From Sphingomonas cannabina (GTDB lineage: Bacteria > Pseudomonadota > Alphaproteobacteria > Sphingomonadales > Sphingomonadaceae), in the NCBI RefSeq assembly GCF_021391395.1, contig NZ_CP090059.1, positions 4,139,001 through 4,203,000 on the forward strand: a stretch of 64,000 nucleotides of DNA. Direction: 5' to 3'. Made by a program: the position numbers and the translations under genes. Within the stretch, counting starts at the first letter, position 1; each line of letters starts with the position of its first letter. Below, piece by piece: positions 35,881 to 44,889 of this stretch. The notes under the pieces were generated by a model. That model worked only from the letters and a program-made list of their open reading frames with translations, had not been told where the DNA came from and did no database searches.

Positions 35881-38800
35881 TTATTGCACCGCCACCTCGT
35901 CCGCGAACACCACCCGAACCGGCCCGAGCAGGCCGGAATCGAGCAGCGGCTCGTCCTTGGCGTAGAACAGCCACGGCGTGAAGGCGACGCGGCCGCCCGG
36001 CGGCTTGGGCTTGCCGTCCCGGTACCACTCAGGAAGCTCGGTGATCTTGCGGGCCATGATGTCGCCGGTCTTCCTGCCTTCGGCTGAGAAACGCTCGCCG
36101 ATCGGCCATTCGGCGTCGACGAACCTGCCCTCCTCGGGCAGCGCCGCGTCGGCGATCATGCGGTTGGCCCAGAGGTTGGTGACGGCCAGCGACACGCTGT
36201 TGGCGCCGGGACGGACGACGTCGGTGATGTCGACGCGATAGGGTTCCTTCCAGGCGACGCCCAGGTCCTTGCCGTTGACGGTGACGCCCGACAGCACCTC
36301 GACCCGGCCGAGGTCGAGATAGACGCGCCGGCCCCTGCGCAGCAGCGACGCCGGCACGTCGATCGTGCGGGTGTAGGTGGCGGTGCCGGAGAAGTGGCGG
36401 ATGCCGTCGTCGGCGTTGCGGCTGAGGCTTTCGAGCTTCGGCAGCACGGTCTGGTCCGGCGCGCCGCGGCCGGGCTGGAAGCGGACCGTCCAGGGTCCTT
36501 CGACCGCAAGCGGCGCGGGGACATCGGCCTTGAACTTGCCGCCGCCGCTGGTGGTGTAGCGGCCGCTCTCCCACGCCAGCGCCTGGAGCTCGCCGTCCGC
36601 GGTACAGCTGAGCTCGGCGGGCGTCGGCGAGATTGTCGGCGCGGGCGGGCCGGCGGCCGCCTCAGCGGCGATCTCCGCCGGGGTCAGCACGCGGGCGACG
36701 GTGTGTGCGGGCGTGAAATTGCCCTCGAAGAAATAGGTGACGCCGTTGGGCGAGGGCGGATCGCCGCCGCCGGCGAAGACGGTGCGGCCGCTCCGGAGGC
36801 CGGTGCGGACGAGCTTGCCGTTGAGGTAGAGGCTCGGCGTGCCCTTGTCGTAGACCAGTGCGACATGCGTCCAGCCGGCGACCGGCTGATGGCTGACCAG
36901 CACGGCCGGCACGCTGTCCGGCGACACCCGCTCGATGACGAAGGCGCCGTTGCGGCCGAGCGCGAGGCCGGCCACCGCGGTTCCCTCGCCATGCATGTCG
37001 CGGCCGGAGCGGGCGGGGATGAGATAGTTCTTGCCGGTCTCGTTGATGCGGCCTTCGACCTTCTCCTCCGGCATCAGGCGCAGGTCGATGTCGGGCTTGG
37101 CCCAGAGCGATATGGTGAAGCTGTCCTGCGGTGAGGCGGGCGCTTTCGCCGGCGCGGCGTCGAGGTCGGCAAAGCGCGTACCGTCCTTCGCCACCCAGTC
37201 GATGCCCCGAGCATTGCTCGCGGGATCCAGCATCACGAAGGTCGAGCCGGCCGGAGACAGGTCGAACGTCACGCGCGTCGTGTCGCGGCCGCTCTCGAAC
37301 AGCGCGGGCCGGGTGACGGTGCCGGTTTCCGCATCCCACAGCGCGGGCGCCGCGCCGCCGACGCGGAAGGTGCAGGAGACCTGCTCCGGCCGGCGCTGGC
37401 GGTTGGCGACGAAATACATGTCGCTCGCGGCCAGCCGGCGATGGAGCCACACCACCTGCCCGTCGGACGCGGCGGTGCGGCACTGCGCGTCGGGCGCGAC
37501 GCCGATCGCCGCCAGCGCGTCGCCGACGGTGCCGGAGGCGAACACGCGCCCCTTGCCCACCCGGCGGGCGGCGGCGCCGTCGCCCCAGATCGCGTCGGTC
37601 GCGGCGCGGAAGCCGGCGTCGCCCTCCTGCTTGCCCGCCAGCGTCATCGGATGCACCGGGCGCGGGCCGAGGATCGTCATGCCCTGCTCGACGAGCTCCT
37701 TGAGCTTGGCGGCGAGCGCGGGCGTCATGCTGGAGAGGGTCGCCGGCAGGACGAGCAGGCGATAGCTGGCGCCGTTGGGCAGCACGATGCGGCCGTCCTC
37801 GATCCGCGCGCGGGTCAGCAGCACCTCGGCGTTGACGAGGTCGTACTGGTAGCCGGGCGGCACCTGCGGGTCGAAATACTGGCCGATCTTCGGGTTGGTG
37901 TCCGGCGACACCTGGGGACGGACATATTCGGCCTGGTTGGGGCTATCCTCGCCGACGAAATAGAGGATGTCGGCGACATAGGTGCCCTGGCGCAGCAGGT
38001 ACTGGGCGCGGGCGAGGTAATCCATCCACGGCTTCGCCTGGGCGAACCAGGTGTTCGAGCGGTCGAGGTTGATGCCCCACGGCCCCATCACCATGCCCGG
38101 CGCCGCATTCGGGTTGGGCTGGTGCGCGTAGCGGTGGAAGTAGATCTGGTTGAACCCCTGCGCGAACATCTGGTCGCCCAAAGTCTTCATCGCATAGGGG
38201 AAGTCCTGCCAGCGACTGGTCTCCGCCTCGCCGGTGAAGGCCTCGGCGGCGATGACGTCCTTGCCGTAGACGTGGCCGGCGGAGGCGACCATCTTGACCG
38301 TGCGGTTGTCGGTCCAGGGCGTGCGCGACCAGAATTCGGTCATCGGCACCTGGGCGCGTCCCGAGACCTGGAGCGCATCGAACGCGCCGGGGCCGTAACC
38401 CTCGACGTGGAAGCGCAGCCCGGCGGCGTTGGCGTGCTGCTGCATCCGGCCGTAGTAGTTGTCGGCCATCAGGTCGGCGAGCGTGCGGCGGAAGTCGAAC
38501 AGGAAGCGGTTCGACGCGTCGAGGTCGCCGACGATGCGGCCGGTCAGCGCCGGCAGATAGGGCAGAATGTCGTAGCCGTTGCGTTTGGCGAAGTCGGCGG
38601 GGAGGTTGGGCGTCCAGTTCTGGAGGCCGGCCTCGAAGCTGTCGATCTCGATCATGTCGAACGACTTGCCGGCGAGCGGGCCGGCCGCCTTCACCAACCG
38701 GGCGACGCTGCTGTCGAACTGATGGTCGACGGCGGCGGCGCTGAGCTTGTCGACCTCCAGCCCGCGGCCCGAATCCGACGCGGCGACGTTGAGGTGGCCG

Positions 38801-39912
38801 GTGGTGGTGTGGCCGAAGCGCAGCACCGTCCAGCGGCCTTTCGGGGGCGTCCACCTGAGCGTGCCGTCGGGATCGAGCTTGCCGGTGATGTCGATCACCT
38901 TGGCCCGATCGATTGCGTAGCGGGCGAGCAGGTCGGTCGGATGATGCTCGACGGCGCCCTGCATCTGGAAGTCGTGCTCGCCCTTCATGTCCCAATCGTC
39001 GATGCGGGGGGTCGCGTAGAACAGCGCTTCGGCGATCCGGGTCTTGGCGGCGGGCGTGATGCGGAACTGCCGGGCGGTGACGCCGGCGAAGTTGAGCGTG
39101 CCCGGGGATTCGATCCCGCGCGCGGGACCGACCGAGACCTTGCCGATCCGCGTCCAGTCCTTACCGTCGTCGGACGCCTCTATTGTCGCGGAGAACACCG
39201 CGTCCTTGTCGCCGTAGAGCGTCACCGCCTGCGCGGTGAACGGCGCCTTCATCGTGACGATCAGCGGCGCGTCCGGCGTGACCTCGACGCCGGTAGCGAG
39301 GTCGCGGTCGGTGAGCGTCGACGCCGGCACCGCGGCGCCGGTGCGCATCGCCGCGACGGCGTCGCGATAATGGCTCTCGTCGCCGTCCGAGGCGGGAAAG
39401 GCGACCACCGCGGCGTCGCGGTAATAGTCGCGCTTGGCATAGGGGCGGGCGAGCTTGACGGTCAGCGGCTTGCCGCCGGGGACGGTGGTCTCCGTCCACA
39501 CGATCTGCTGCATCGACTGCGCCGGGGTGATCCACGGGCCGCCGCTCGACGACCAGCCCGGCGCGTTGTGCAGGCCGACCTTGAGGCCGAGCTGGTCGGC
39601 CTTCGCCGCCATGTGCGTCATCAGGTCGAGCCAGTGCGGGCTCATGTAGTCGACCGGCCCCTTCGGCACGTCGCTGCTGCCGTCGAACATCATCGCGCCG
39701 CCGAGGCCGATGTCGCGCATCGCCGTCAGGTCGGCGTCGATGCCTTCGCGGGTGACGTTGCCGTTCATCCAGAAATAGAGCGTGTCGGGCCGCGTCTCGG
39801 CCGGCGGGTTGCGAAAGGTCTCGGGGTCGGGCGCGCGATCCTGCGCGGGCGCGGCCGCCGCGGCCAGCGCCGCCAGCGCGCTGCCCATCGCCCATCGTGC
39901 CGTGCCCGCCAT
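35881..39912 (-). CDS. GH106 alpha-L-rhamnosidase, exported
   Basis: The 1343-residue enzyme has a signal peptide (about 1-24, ending PAQD) and the GH106 start FRNPPAETRPDTLYFWMNGN, then MFDGSSDVPKGP, LKVGLHNAPGWSSSGG and FHVEGYGPGAFDALQVSG. A LamG-like carbohydrate-binding module is inserted at about 928-1085 (DSFTISLWAKPDI ... GWTHVALVYDKGTPSLYLNG), before a C-terminal jelly-roll domain with VYLDLGRVEVLSGVTVNGKD. It releases terminal L-rhamnose. AAGGAGAAGG precedes ATG 39912. It is third in the minus-strand operon after a binding-protein homologue and a CoA-transferase. Confidence 0.88.
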   Translation of the reverse strand: MAGTARWAMGSALAALAAAAAPAQDRAPDPETFRNPPAETRPDTLYFWMNGNVTREGIDADLTAMRDIGLGGAMMFDGSSDVPKGPVDYMSPHWLDLMTHMAAKADQLGLKVGLHNAPGWSSSGGPWITPAQSMQQIVWTETTVPGGKPLTVKLARPYAKRDYYRDAAVVAFPASDGDESHYRDAVAAMRTGAAVPASTLTDRDLATGVEVTPDAPLIVTMKAPFTAQAVTLYGDKDAVFSATIEASDDGKDWTRIGKVSVGPARGIESPGTLNFAGVTARQFRITPAAKTRIAEALFYATPRIDDWDMKGEHDFQMQGAVEHHPTDLLARYAIDRAKVIDITGKLDPDGTLRWTPPKGRWTVLRFGHTTTGHLNVAASDSGRGLEVDKLSAAAVDHQFDSSVARLVKAAGPLAGKSFDMIEIDSFEAGLQNWTPNLPADFAKRNGYDILPYLPALTGRIVGDLDASNRFLFDFRRTLADLMADNYYGRMQQHANAAGLRFHVEGYGPGAFDALQVSGRAQVPMTEFWSRTPWTDNRTVKMVASAGHVYGKDVIAAEAFTGEAETSRWQDFPYAMKTLGDQMFAQGFNQIYFHRYAHQPNPNAAPGMVMGPWGINLDRSNTWFAQAKPWMDYLARAQYLLRQGTYVADILYFVGEDSPNQAEYVRPQVSPDTNPKIGQYFDPQVPPGYQYDLVNAEVLLTRARIEDGRIVLPNGASYRLLVLPATLSSMTPALAAKLKELVEQGMTILGPRPVHPMTLAGKQEGDAGFRAATDAIWGDGAAARRVGKGRVFASGTVGDALAAIGVAPDAQCRTAASDGQVVWLHRRLAASDMYFVANRQRRPEQVSCTFRVGGAAPALWDAETGTVTRPALFESGRDTTRVTFDLSPAGSTFVMLDPASNARGIDWVAKDGTRFADLDAAPAKAPASPQDSFTISLWAKPDIDLRLMPEEKVEGRINETGKNYLIPARSGRDMHGEGTAVAGLALGRNGAFVIERVSPDSVPAVLVSHQPVAGWTHVALVYDKGTPSLYLNGKLVRTGLRSGRTVFAGGGDPPSPNGVTYFFEGNFTPAHTVARVLTPAEIAAEAAAGPPAPTISPTPAELSCTADGELQALAWESGRYTTSGGGKFKADVPAPLAVEGPWTVRFQPGRGAPDQTVLPKLESLSRNADDGIRHFSGTATYTRTIDVPASLLRRGRRVYLDLGRVEVLSGVTVNGKDLGVAWKEPYRVDITDVVRPGANSVSLAVTNLWANRMIADAALPEEGRFVDAEWPIGERFSAEGRKTGDIMARKITELPEWYRDGKPKPPGGRVAFTPWLFYAKDEPLLDSGLLGPVRVVFADEVAVQ

Positions 39913-39932
39913 GTCCTTCTCCTTTTGGCTTC

Positions 39933-41051
39933 TTACAGACCGAACTCGCGCCGGATCGCGGCGCCGTGCTGGTCGATCGCGGGCGCGCCCGCGGGGTTGC
40001 TCGCGCGCGCGCCGTCGATGCGGAGCGGGGCGCGGGTGGTCGTGATCCCGCCGGCCTGCTGGAGCAGGTCGAGACGGCGGAACGCCTCCGAGGCGAGCAG
40101 CGCCGGCCAGTCGAGCACCGGCGCGCACCAGATGTCGTGCGGGCGCAGCCTGGCCATCCAGGCGTCGGTGGTGTCCTCGCCGAGGCGGCCGGCGATCCGG
40201 GCTTTGATCGCGTCGCGGTCGGCGAAGGGATCGCCCGTGAGGTCGAGATCGAGCAGCGGCGCGAGCCTGGCGAGCGGCGTCATCGCCAATGCGAGCCAGC
40301 CGTCGGCGGTGCGGTACACGCCGTAGGGCGCGGCGAGGTAGGCGTGGGCGTTGTCGACCGCCGCGCGCCGCGGCAGCCGGCCGCCGTCGCCGAGGTGCGT
40401 AGTCAGCACCTCGAACTGGAAGTCGACCAGCACCTCGAGCAGGCTGGTCGCGACATGCGCGCCCTCGCCGCCGATGCCGCGGCGGACGAGCGCCGCCAGG
40501 ATGCCCTCGACCAGCACATGGCCCGCGAGCATGTCGGCGATCGACAGGCCGACCGGCACCGGCCCGTCGGCGGCGCTGCCGTTGAGCCACGTCACGCCGG
40601 ACAGCGCCTGCGCGAGCAGGTCCTGGCCGGGAAGGTCGGCCCAGGGCCCGTCCTCGCCGTAGCCGCTGATCGAGCCGACCACGAGCCGCGGGTTGGCGGC
40701 GCGGAGCTGCTCCGGGCCGACGCCGAGCCGTCCGGCGACGCCGGGGCGGAAATTCTGGATCACCACGTCCGCGCGGGTCGCGAGGCGGAGCAGCGCGGCG
40801 CGGTCGGCGGGCTGCTTGTAGTCGAGCGCGATGCTTTCCTTGCCGCGGTTGATCGCGTGGAACAGCGTCGAGGCGCCGCCGATGTCGGTGTCGGAGAGAT
40901 AGAGGGTGCGGCAGATGTCGCCCGCCCCCGGCCGCTCGACCTTGATCACGCGCGCGCCGAGGTCGCCGAGCCGGAGCGCCGCCGAGGGGCCGGACAGGAA
41001 CTGCGCCATGTCGATGACGAGCAGCCCGTCGAGCGGGCGGGCGGCGCTCAT
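39933..41051 (-). CDS. CaiB/BaiF class III CoA-transferase, copy 1
   Basis: The 372-residue enzyme shows the interlocked-ring CoA-transferase signature: [45 protein letters not shown] and DVVIQNFRPGVAGRLG; the catalytic Asp is probably D173 in GLSIADMLAGH. Members move CoA between carboxylic acids; the acid is unknown. ATG 41051 overlaps the stop of the binding-protein homologue (ATGA) and the stop is 20 bases before the GH106 start, an unusual operon for a rhamnosidase. It is a paralogue of the gene at 42275. Confidence 0.87.
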   Translation of the reverse strand: MSAARPLDGLLVIDMAQFLSGPSAALRLGDLGARVIKVERPGAGDICRTLYLSDTDIGGASTLFHAINRGKESIALDYKQPADRAALLRLATRADVVIQNFRPGVAGRLGVGPEQLRAANPRLVVGSISGYGEDGPWADLPGQDLLAQALSGVTWLNGSAADGPVPVGLSIADMLAGHVLVEGILAALVRRGIGGEGAHVATSLLEVLVDFQFEVLTTHLGDGGRLPRRAAVDNAHAYLAAPYGVYRTADGWLALAMTPLARLAPLLDLDLTGDPFADRDAIKARIAGRLGEDTTDAWMARLRPHDIWCAPVLDWPALLASEAFRRLDLLQQAGGITTTRAPLRIDGARASNPAGAPAIDQHGAAIRREFGL

Positions 41052-42151
41052 CGGCTGTCCCGGTAGAGGGCGTTGAGCGCGGCGAGCGCGGAAGTGGCGT
41101 CCTCGCCCGAGCGCAGCGCCTGGTTGAGCCGATCGGAGGCGGCCTGTTGGAAGGCCATGTAGCCGTCGTGGCGCGGCCGGATCCAGGAGCGGTCGAGCGT
41201 GGCGCGCGTCTGGGCATAGAAGCCGGCGACCGGCGCGTTGACCGCTTCGTCGCCCCAGGCGCCGGCATGGGCGGGCTGTCCGCCGGCGGTGGCGTAGAGG
41301 GTGCGCTGCACCGCGCCGCTCGCGACCCATTGCGCGAAGCGGGCGGCTTCGGCGGGCGCGGCGCCGAACGCCGACACCGCGATGCCGGTGCCGCCGAGGG
41401 TCGATCCGCGCGGATCGGATGCGGGCAGGTCGGCGAAGGCGATCCGCGTCGGACGGAAGCCCTGCTGGGCATAGCTCACATAGCCGTAAATCAGCGGCGC
41501 GGCCGCGATCCGGGCGTCTGGCTCGGCCATCGCCTCGAGCACGGCGATCGGGTCTTGGTCATAGGCTGCCGGATCGATGACTGTCGCCAGCTCGGCGAAC
41601 CGGTCATAGGCGGCCCGCGCCTCTTCCGGGAACAGCGCCTCGCCCTCTACCGGCAGGGTCACGCCGAGGAGCCCGCACAGCGAGAACAGCGACATCAGCG
41701 AATGCGGCGGGCGGAGCGGGATCGTCAGCCGCCCCTCCTTCCCCAACGCGATCACCGCATCCCAGTCGCGCAGCGGCGCGCCGATCCGGCCGGGCACCCA
41801 GGCCTGCACCTGCGCGGCCGCGTCGATCGGCAGCGCCCATTGATGGCCGGACCAGTTGTAGCTCTCGTAAGAGCCGCCGACCGATCCCGCCGCGATTCCC
41901 CGGAGCGCATCGGGGTCGCAGAGCTCGTCGAGAGGGGCCAGGCAGCCCGTATCGGCGACCTGGCCGACGTGCGGGTGATCGATCACGATGAGGTCGTAGC
42001 GGCGCGCCAGCTCCTCCACGGAAAAGCTCTCGAAATCCTGGAGCGAGCGGCGGTCCCAGTCGATCGGGTCGCCGCCGTTCGCCACCCATTCGCGCGTTGC
42101 GGTGACCAGCGGATCGAACCCGCGTGGATGGTCCCACGTCATTCCGCGCAT
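41048..42151 (-). CDS. Leaderless extracellular-solute-binding-protein homologue, copy 1
   Basis: The 367-residue protein is related to family 1 (CUT1-type) sugar-binding proteins: [59 protein letters not shown] and [17 protein letters not shown]. It begins [15 protein letters not shown] with no hydrophobic signal, and ATG 42151 is fixed by GGGGAGAGGG six bases before. No CUT1 permease is nearby. It therefore appears cytoplasmic, heading an operon with CoA-transferase 1 and the GH106 gene. Function is unknown; an intracellular sugar or sugar-acid binder is an inference. Confidence 0.75.
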   Translation of the reverse strand: MRGMTWDHPRGFDPLVTATREWVANGGDPIDWDRRSLQDFESFSVEELARRYDLIVIDHPHVGQVADTGCLAPLDELCDPDALRGIAAGSVGGSYESYNWSGHQWALPIDAAAQVQAWVPGRIGAPLRDWDAVIALGKEGRLTIPLRPPHSLMSLFSLCGLLGVTLPVEGEALFPEEARAAYDRFAELATVIDPAAYDQDPIAVLEAMAEPDARIAAAPLIYGYVSYAQQGFRPTRIAFADLPASDPRGSTLGGTGIAVSAFGAAPAEAARFAQWVASGAVQRTLYATAGGQPAHAGAWGDEAVNAPVAGFYAQTRATLDRSWIRPRHDGYMAFQQAASDRLNQALRSGEDATSALAALNALYRDSR

Positions 42152-42274
42152 TGCCCTCTCCCCTCGCTTCCGAGACCCGGCCCAAAACCCGGTTGACTCG
42201 CCTCCTAACGCGCCGCATAGCGCTTGGGAAGGAAATATCATATAAACATACTAATCGAGGGGATCGACACCATC
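42152..42274. promoter_or_regulatory. Divergent promoter region of the two CoA-transferase operons
   Basis: This 123-base gap separates two diverging operons. Its AT-rich part ATATCATATAAACATACTAA (42234-42253) stands out from GC-rich surroundings and could hold -10 boxes. It shares ATATAA and TACTA with the AT-rich motif seen at 31.2 and 54.9-55.0 kb, but with three extra bases, so a common regulator is uncertain here. Confidence 0.4.
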
Positions 42275-43438
42275 ATGGCCGCCGCCCAGCAGGACAGCGA
42301 CCTCGGCATGCCGCTGGACGGCGTGACGGTGCTCGACTTCAGCCAGTTCCTCGCCGGCCCCTCGGCAGCGCTGCGGCTCGGCGATCTCGGCGCGCGGGTG
42401 ATCAAGGTCGAGCGGCCCGACGGCGGCGACGCCGGCCGCAAACTCTATCTCGCCGACCTCGCCTTCGACCGGGACAGCGCGCTGTTCCACGCGATCAACC
42501 GCGGCAAGCTCTCGGTCGCGGCGGACCTCAAGGATGCCGGCGACCTCGCCAAGGTGAAGGCGCTGGTCGCGCGCGCCGACGTGCTGATCCACAATTTCCG
42601 GCCGGGCATCATGGAACGGCTCGGGCTCGGCTGGGAGGCGGTGGCGGCGCTCAACCCGCGGCTGATCTATGCCGGCGTCAGCGGCTATGGGCCGACGGGG
42701 CCGTGGCGCGACCGGCCGGGGCAGGACCTGCTCGTCCAGTCGCTGTCGGGGATCGCCTGGCTCTCCGGCAACGCGGATGGGCCGCCGGTGCCGGCGGGGC
42801 TGGCGATCACCGACATGATGGCGGGCGCGCAGCTCGCGCAGGGCATCCTCGCGCTGCTGGTACGGCGCGGCGTCACCGGCAAGGGCGGGCGCGTCGACGT
42901 CAGCCTGATCGAGGCGGCGATCGACCTGCAGTTCGAGCATCTCGCGGTCTACCTCAATCGCGGCGGCGCGATGCCCGCGCGGAGCAAGGTCGCCAACGCC
43001 AACCTCTATCTCGCCGCGCCCTACGGCATCTATGCCACCGCCGACGGCCATCTCGCCATCGCGATGTGCCCGGTCGACCGGCTGGCCGAGGTGATCGATT
43101 GCCTTGCGCTCGCGGCCTTCCCGGCCGACCGCTGGTTCGCCGAGCGCGATGCGATCAAGGCGGTGCTGCGCGATCATCTCGCGGCCCGGCCGAGCAGGCA
43201 CTGGCTCGACCGGCTGGAGCCGGCCGGCATCTGGGCGGCGCCGGTCAACGACTGGCCGGGCTTCACCGCCGACCCCGCCTTCGCCGCGCTGGAGGCGACG
43301 CAGCAGGTGACGTCGCCGGACGGGGACAGGCTCACCCTCACCCGCTGCCCGATCCGCATCGACGGCCGCATCCTCGCCAACGGCCGGGCGGCACCGCGGC
43401 TCGGCGCCGACACCGCATTGATGGACACCGCCCCATGA
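42275..43438 (+). CDS. CaiB/BaiF class III CoA-transferase, copy 2
   Basis: A 387-residue paralogue of the 39933-41051 enzyme, with [40 protein letters not shown] and [19 protein letters not shown]; the probable catalytic Asp is D180 in [10 protein letters not shown]. The frame is open from TTG 42224, but ATG 42275 starts the fold and keeps the AT-rich promoter outside. Its stop overlaps the MaoC start (ATGA), which suggests a CoA-thioester made by this enzyme is hydrated or dehydrated next. The acid substrate is unknown. Confidence 0.87.
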   Translation: MAAAQQDSDLGMPLDGVTVLDFSQFLAGPSAALRLGDLGARVIKVERPDGGDAGRKLYLADLAFDRDSALFHAINRGKLSVAADLKDAGDLAKVKALVARADVLIHNFRPGIMERLGLGWEAVAALNPRLIYAGVSGYGPTGPWRDRPGQDLLVQSLSGIAWLSGNADGPPVPAGLAITDMMAGAQLAQGILALLVRRGVTGKGGRVDVSLIEAAIDLQFEHLAVYLNRGGAMPARSKVANANLYLAAPYGIYATADGHLAIAMCPVDRLAEVIDCLALAAFPADRWFAERDAIKAVLRDHLAARPSRHWLDRLEPAGIWAAPVNDWPGFTADPAFAALEATQQVTSPDGDRLTLTRCPIRIDGRILANGRAAPRLGADTALMDTAP

Positions 43439-43887
43439 TCGTCGAGCAATATTTCGAGGACTATGAGATCGGCACCGAGCGCACCAGCTTCGGCCGCACG
43501 ATCACCGAGACCGACTTCGTCGTCCACGCCGGCCACACCGGCGACTTCTTCCCGCACCACATGGATGCGGAATGGTGCGCGACGCAGGATTTCGGCCAGC
43601 GCATCGCGCACGGGACGCTGGTGTTCTCGGTGGGCATCGGGCTCACCGCCACCACCATCAACCCGCACGCGATGTCCTACGGCTACGACCGGCTGCGCTT
43701 CATCCGCCCGGTGCACATCGGCGACACGATCAAGACGGTCACCCGCATCGCCGACAAGCGCGACCATCCCAAGCGCACCACGCACGGCGTCGTCACCGAG
43801 GCGGTCGACATCCGCAACCAGCGCGGCGAGACGGTGCTGGCGTGCGAGCACCTCTACCTCGTGCTGCGCCGCGAGCCGCTGGCCTGA
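43435..43887 (+). CDS. MaoC-like (R)-specific enoyl-CoA hydratase/dehydratase
   Basis: A 150-residue single hot-dog domain protein. The hydratase-2 active site is visible as [15 protein letters not shown], with Asp and the second His matching the catalytic pair, followed by [14 protein letters not shown]. It hydrates or dehydrates an acyl-CoA. Start ATG 43435 overlaps the CoA-transferase stop. Together the two genes point to a CoA-linked conversion of a carboxylic acid in this sugar locus; the exact reaction cannot be told. Confidence 0.83.
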   Translation: MIVEQYFEDYEIGTERTSFGRTITETDFVVHAGHTGDFFPHHMDAEWCATQDFGQRIAHGTLVFSVGIGLTATTINPHAMSYGYDRLRFIRPVHIGDTIKTVTRIADKRDHPKRTTHGVVTEAVDIRNQRGETVLACEHLYLVLRREPLA

Positions 43888-43890
43888 GCC

Positions 43891-44889
43891 ATGCGCTGGC
43901 GTCCGGTCCCGCTGCTGATCTGGGCGTGCGTCGTAGTGATCGCGATCGCATCGCTGGCGTCGCTGCGGCAGGCGGCGCGGGCGAGCGCTCCCGTGACCGC
44001 GACCGTCGGCGGCGGCCCGCGCTACGGGCTGTCGACGGTGGGGCTGAGCTATCCCTTCGCCGCCGCCATCGCCAAGGGCTTCGGCGATGCCGCCGCGCGG
44101 GCCGGCGCCACCGCGGTGGTGCTCGACGCGCAGGGCGAGGTGCAGAAACAGGCCAACGACATCGACGACCTGATCGCCCAGCGCGTGAAGGGCATCGCGA
44201 TCATGCCGCTCGATTCGGTGGTGGCGCAGGGCTGGGTCGACCGCGCGGGCCGCGCCGGCGTGCCGGTGGCGGCGGTCGCGGCGCTGGTCGGCGATCCCCG
44301 GACGCGCAGGATCGAGGACGTCTATCCCGGGCTGGTCGCGCTCGCTTCCCAGGACGAGGTCGCCGCCGGCGAGGCGGCCGGTACGCTCGCGGCACGGCTG
44401 CTGCCGAAGGACCGTATCGCGCGGATCGCGGTGATCGAGGGCGCCGCCGGCTTCCCGGAGGTCGAGCAGCGCGCCCGCGGCTTCCGCCAGGGCCTTGCCA
44501 AGGCAGGCGTCCGTTACGCGATCGTCGCCTCGCAGCCGGGCAACTGGACGTCGGAAGGCGGCGAGGCGGCGTGCCAGAACATCCTCGCCGCGCAGCCGGG
44601 CATCGACCTGTTCTTCAACGAGGCCGACGACATGGTGATCGGCTGCGCCCGCGCGGTGCGCGCTGCGGGCTCGGAGGCGCGGCTGGTCGGCGTCGGCGGG
44701 TCGAAGCTCGCGGTCGCCTCGATCAAGGCGGGGGCGGTCGACGGCACGGTCTGCTTCAAGCCCGAGGCGCTGGGCGCGCTCGCCTTCCAGGCGCTGCACG
44801 ATCCGCAGGCGGGGGGTCCGCGCTTCCGCACCTATCCGATTCCGGCCGTCACCCGCGCCAACGTCGGGGAGTGCGTCGGCCAATGGTGA
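43891..44889 (+). CDS. Ribose-type (CUT2) ABC transporter substrate-binding protein
   Basis: The 332-residue protein belongs to the periplasmic-binding-protein 4 group (RbsB-like): YGLSTVGLSYPFAAAIAKGF, QRVKGIAIMPLDSVVAQGW and LFFNEADDMVIGCARAV. Residues 8-25 form a hydrophobic stretch followed by Arg, so it is exported or kept as an N-terminal membrane anchor; there is no clear lipobox. It is followed by matching ATPase and permease genes. The sugar is not predictable; apiose, rhamnose or galactose would fit the locus. Confidence 0.85.
   Translation: MRWRPVPLLIWACVVVIAIASLASLRQAARASAPVTATVGGGPRYGLSTVGLSYPFAAAIAKGFGDAAARAGATAVVLDAQGEVQKQANDIDDLIAQRVKGIAIMPLDSVVAQGWVDRAGRAGVPVAAVAALVGDPRTRRIEDVYPGLVALASQDEVAAGEAAGTLAARLLPKDRIARIAVIEGAAGFPEVEQRARGFRQGLAKAGVRYAIVASQPGNWTSEGGEAACQNILAAQPGIDLFFNEADDMVIGCARAVRAAGSEARLVGVGGSKLAVASIKAGAVDGTVCFKPEALGALAFQALHDPQAGGPRFRTYPIPAVTRANVGECVGQW

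Noticed and set aside
37441..40326. Long plus-strand frame opposite the GH106 and CoA-transferase genes
   Set aside because: No domain or start signal; mirrors the real minus-strand genes.
42234..42253. Third site of the AT-rich operator before CoA-transferase 2
   Set aside because: It shares ATATAA and TACTA but with a three-base insertion between them; too weak to count as the same motif, so kept only as a promoter region.
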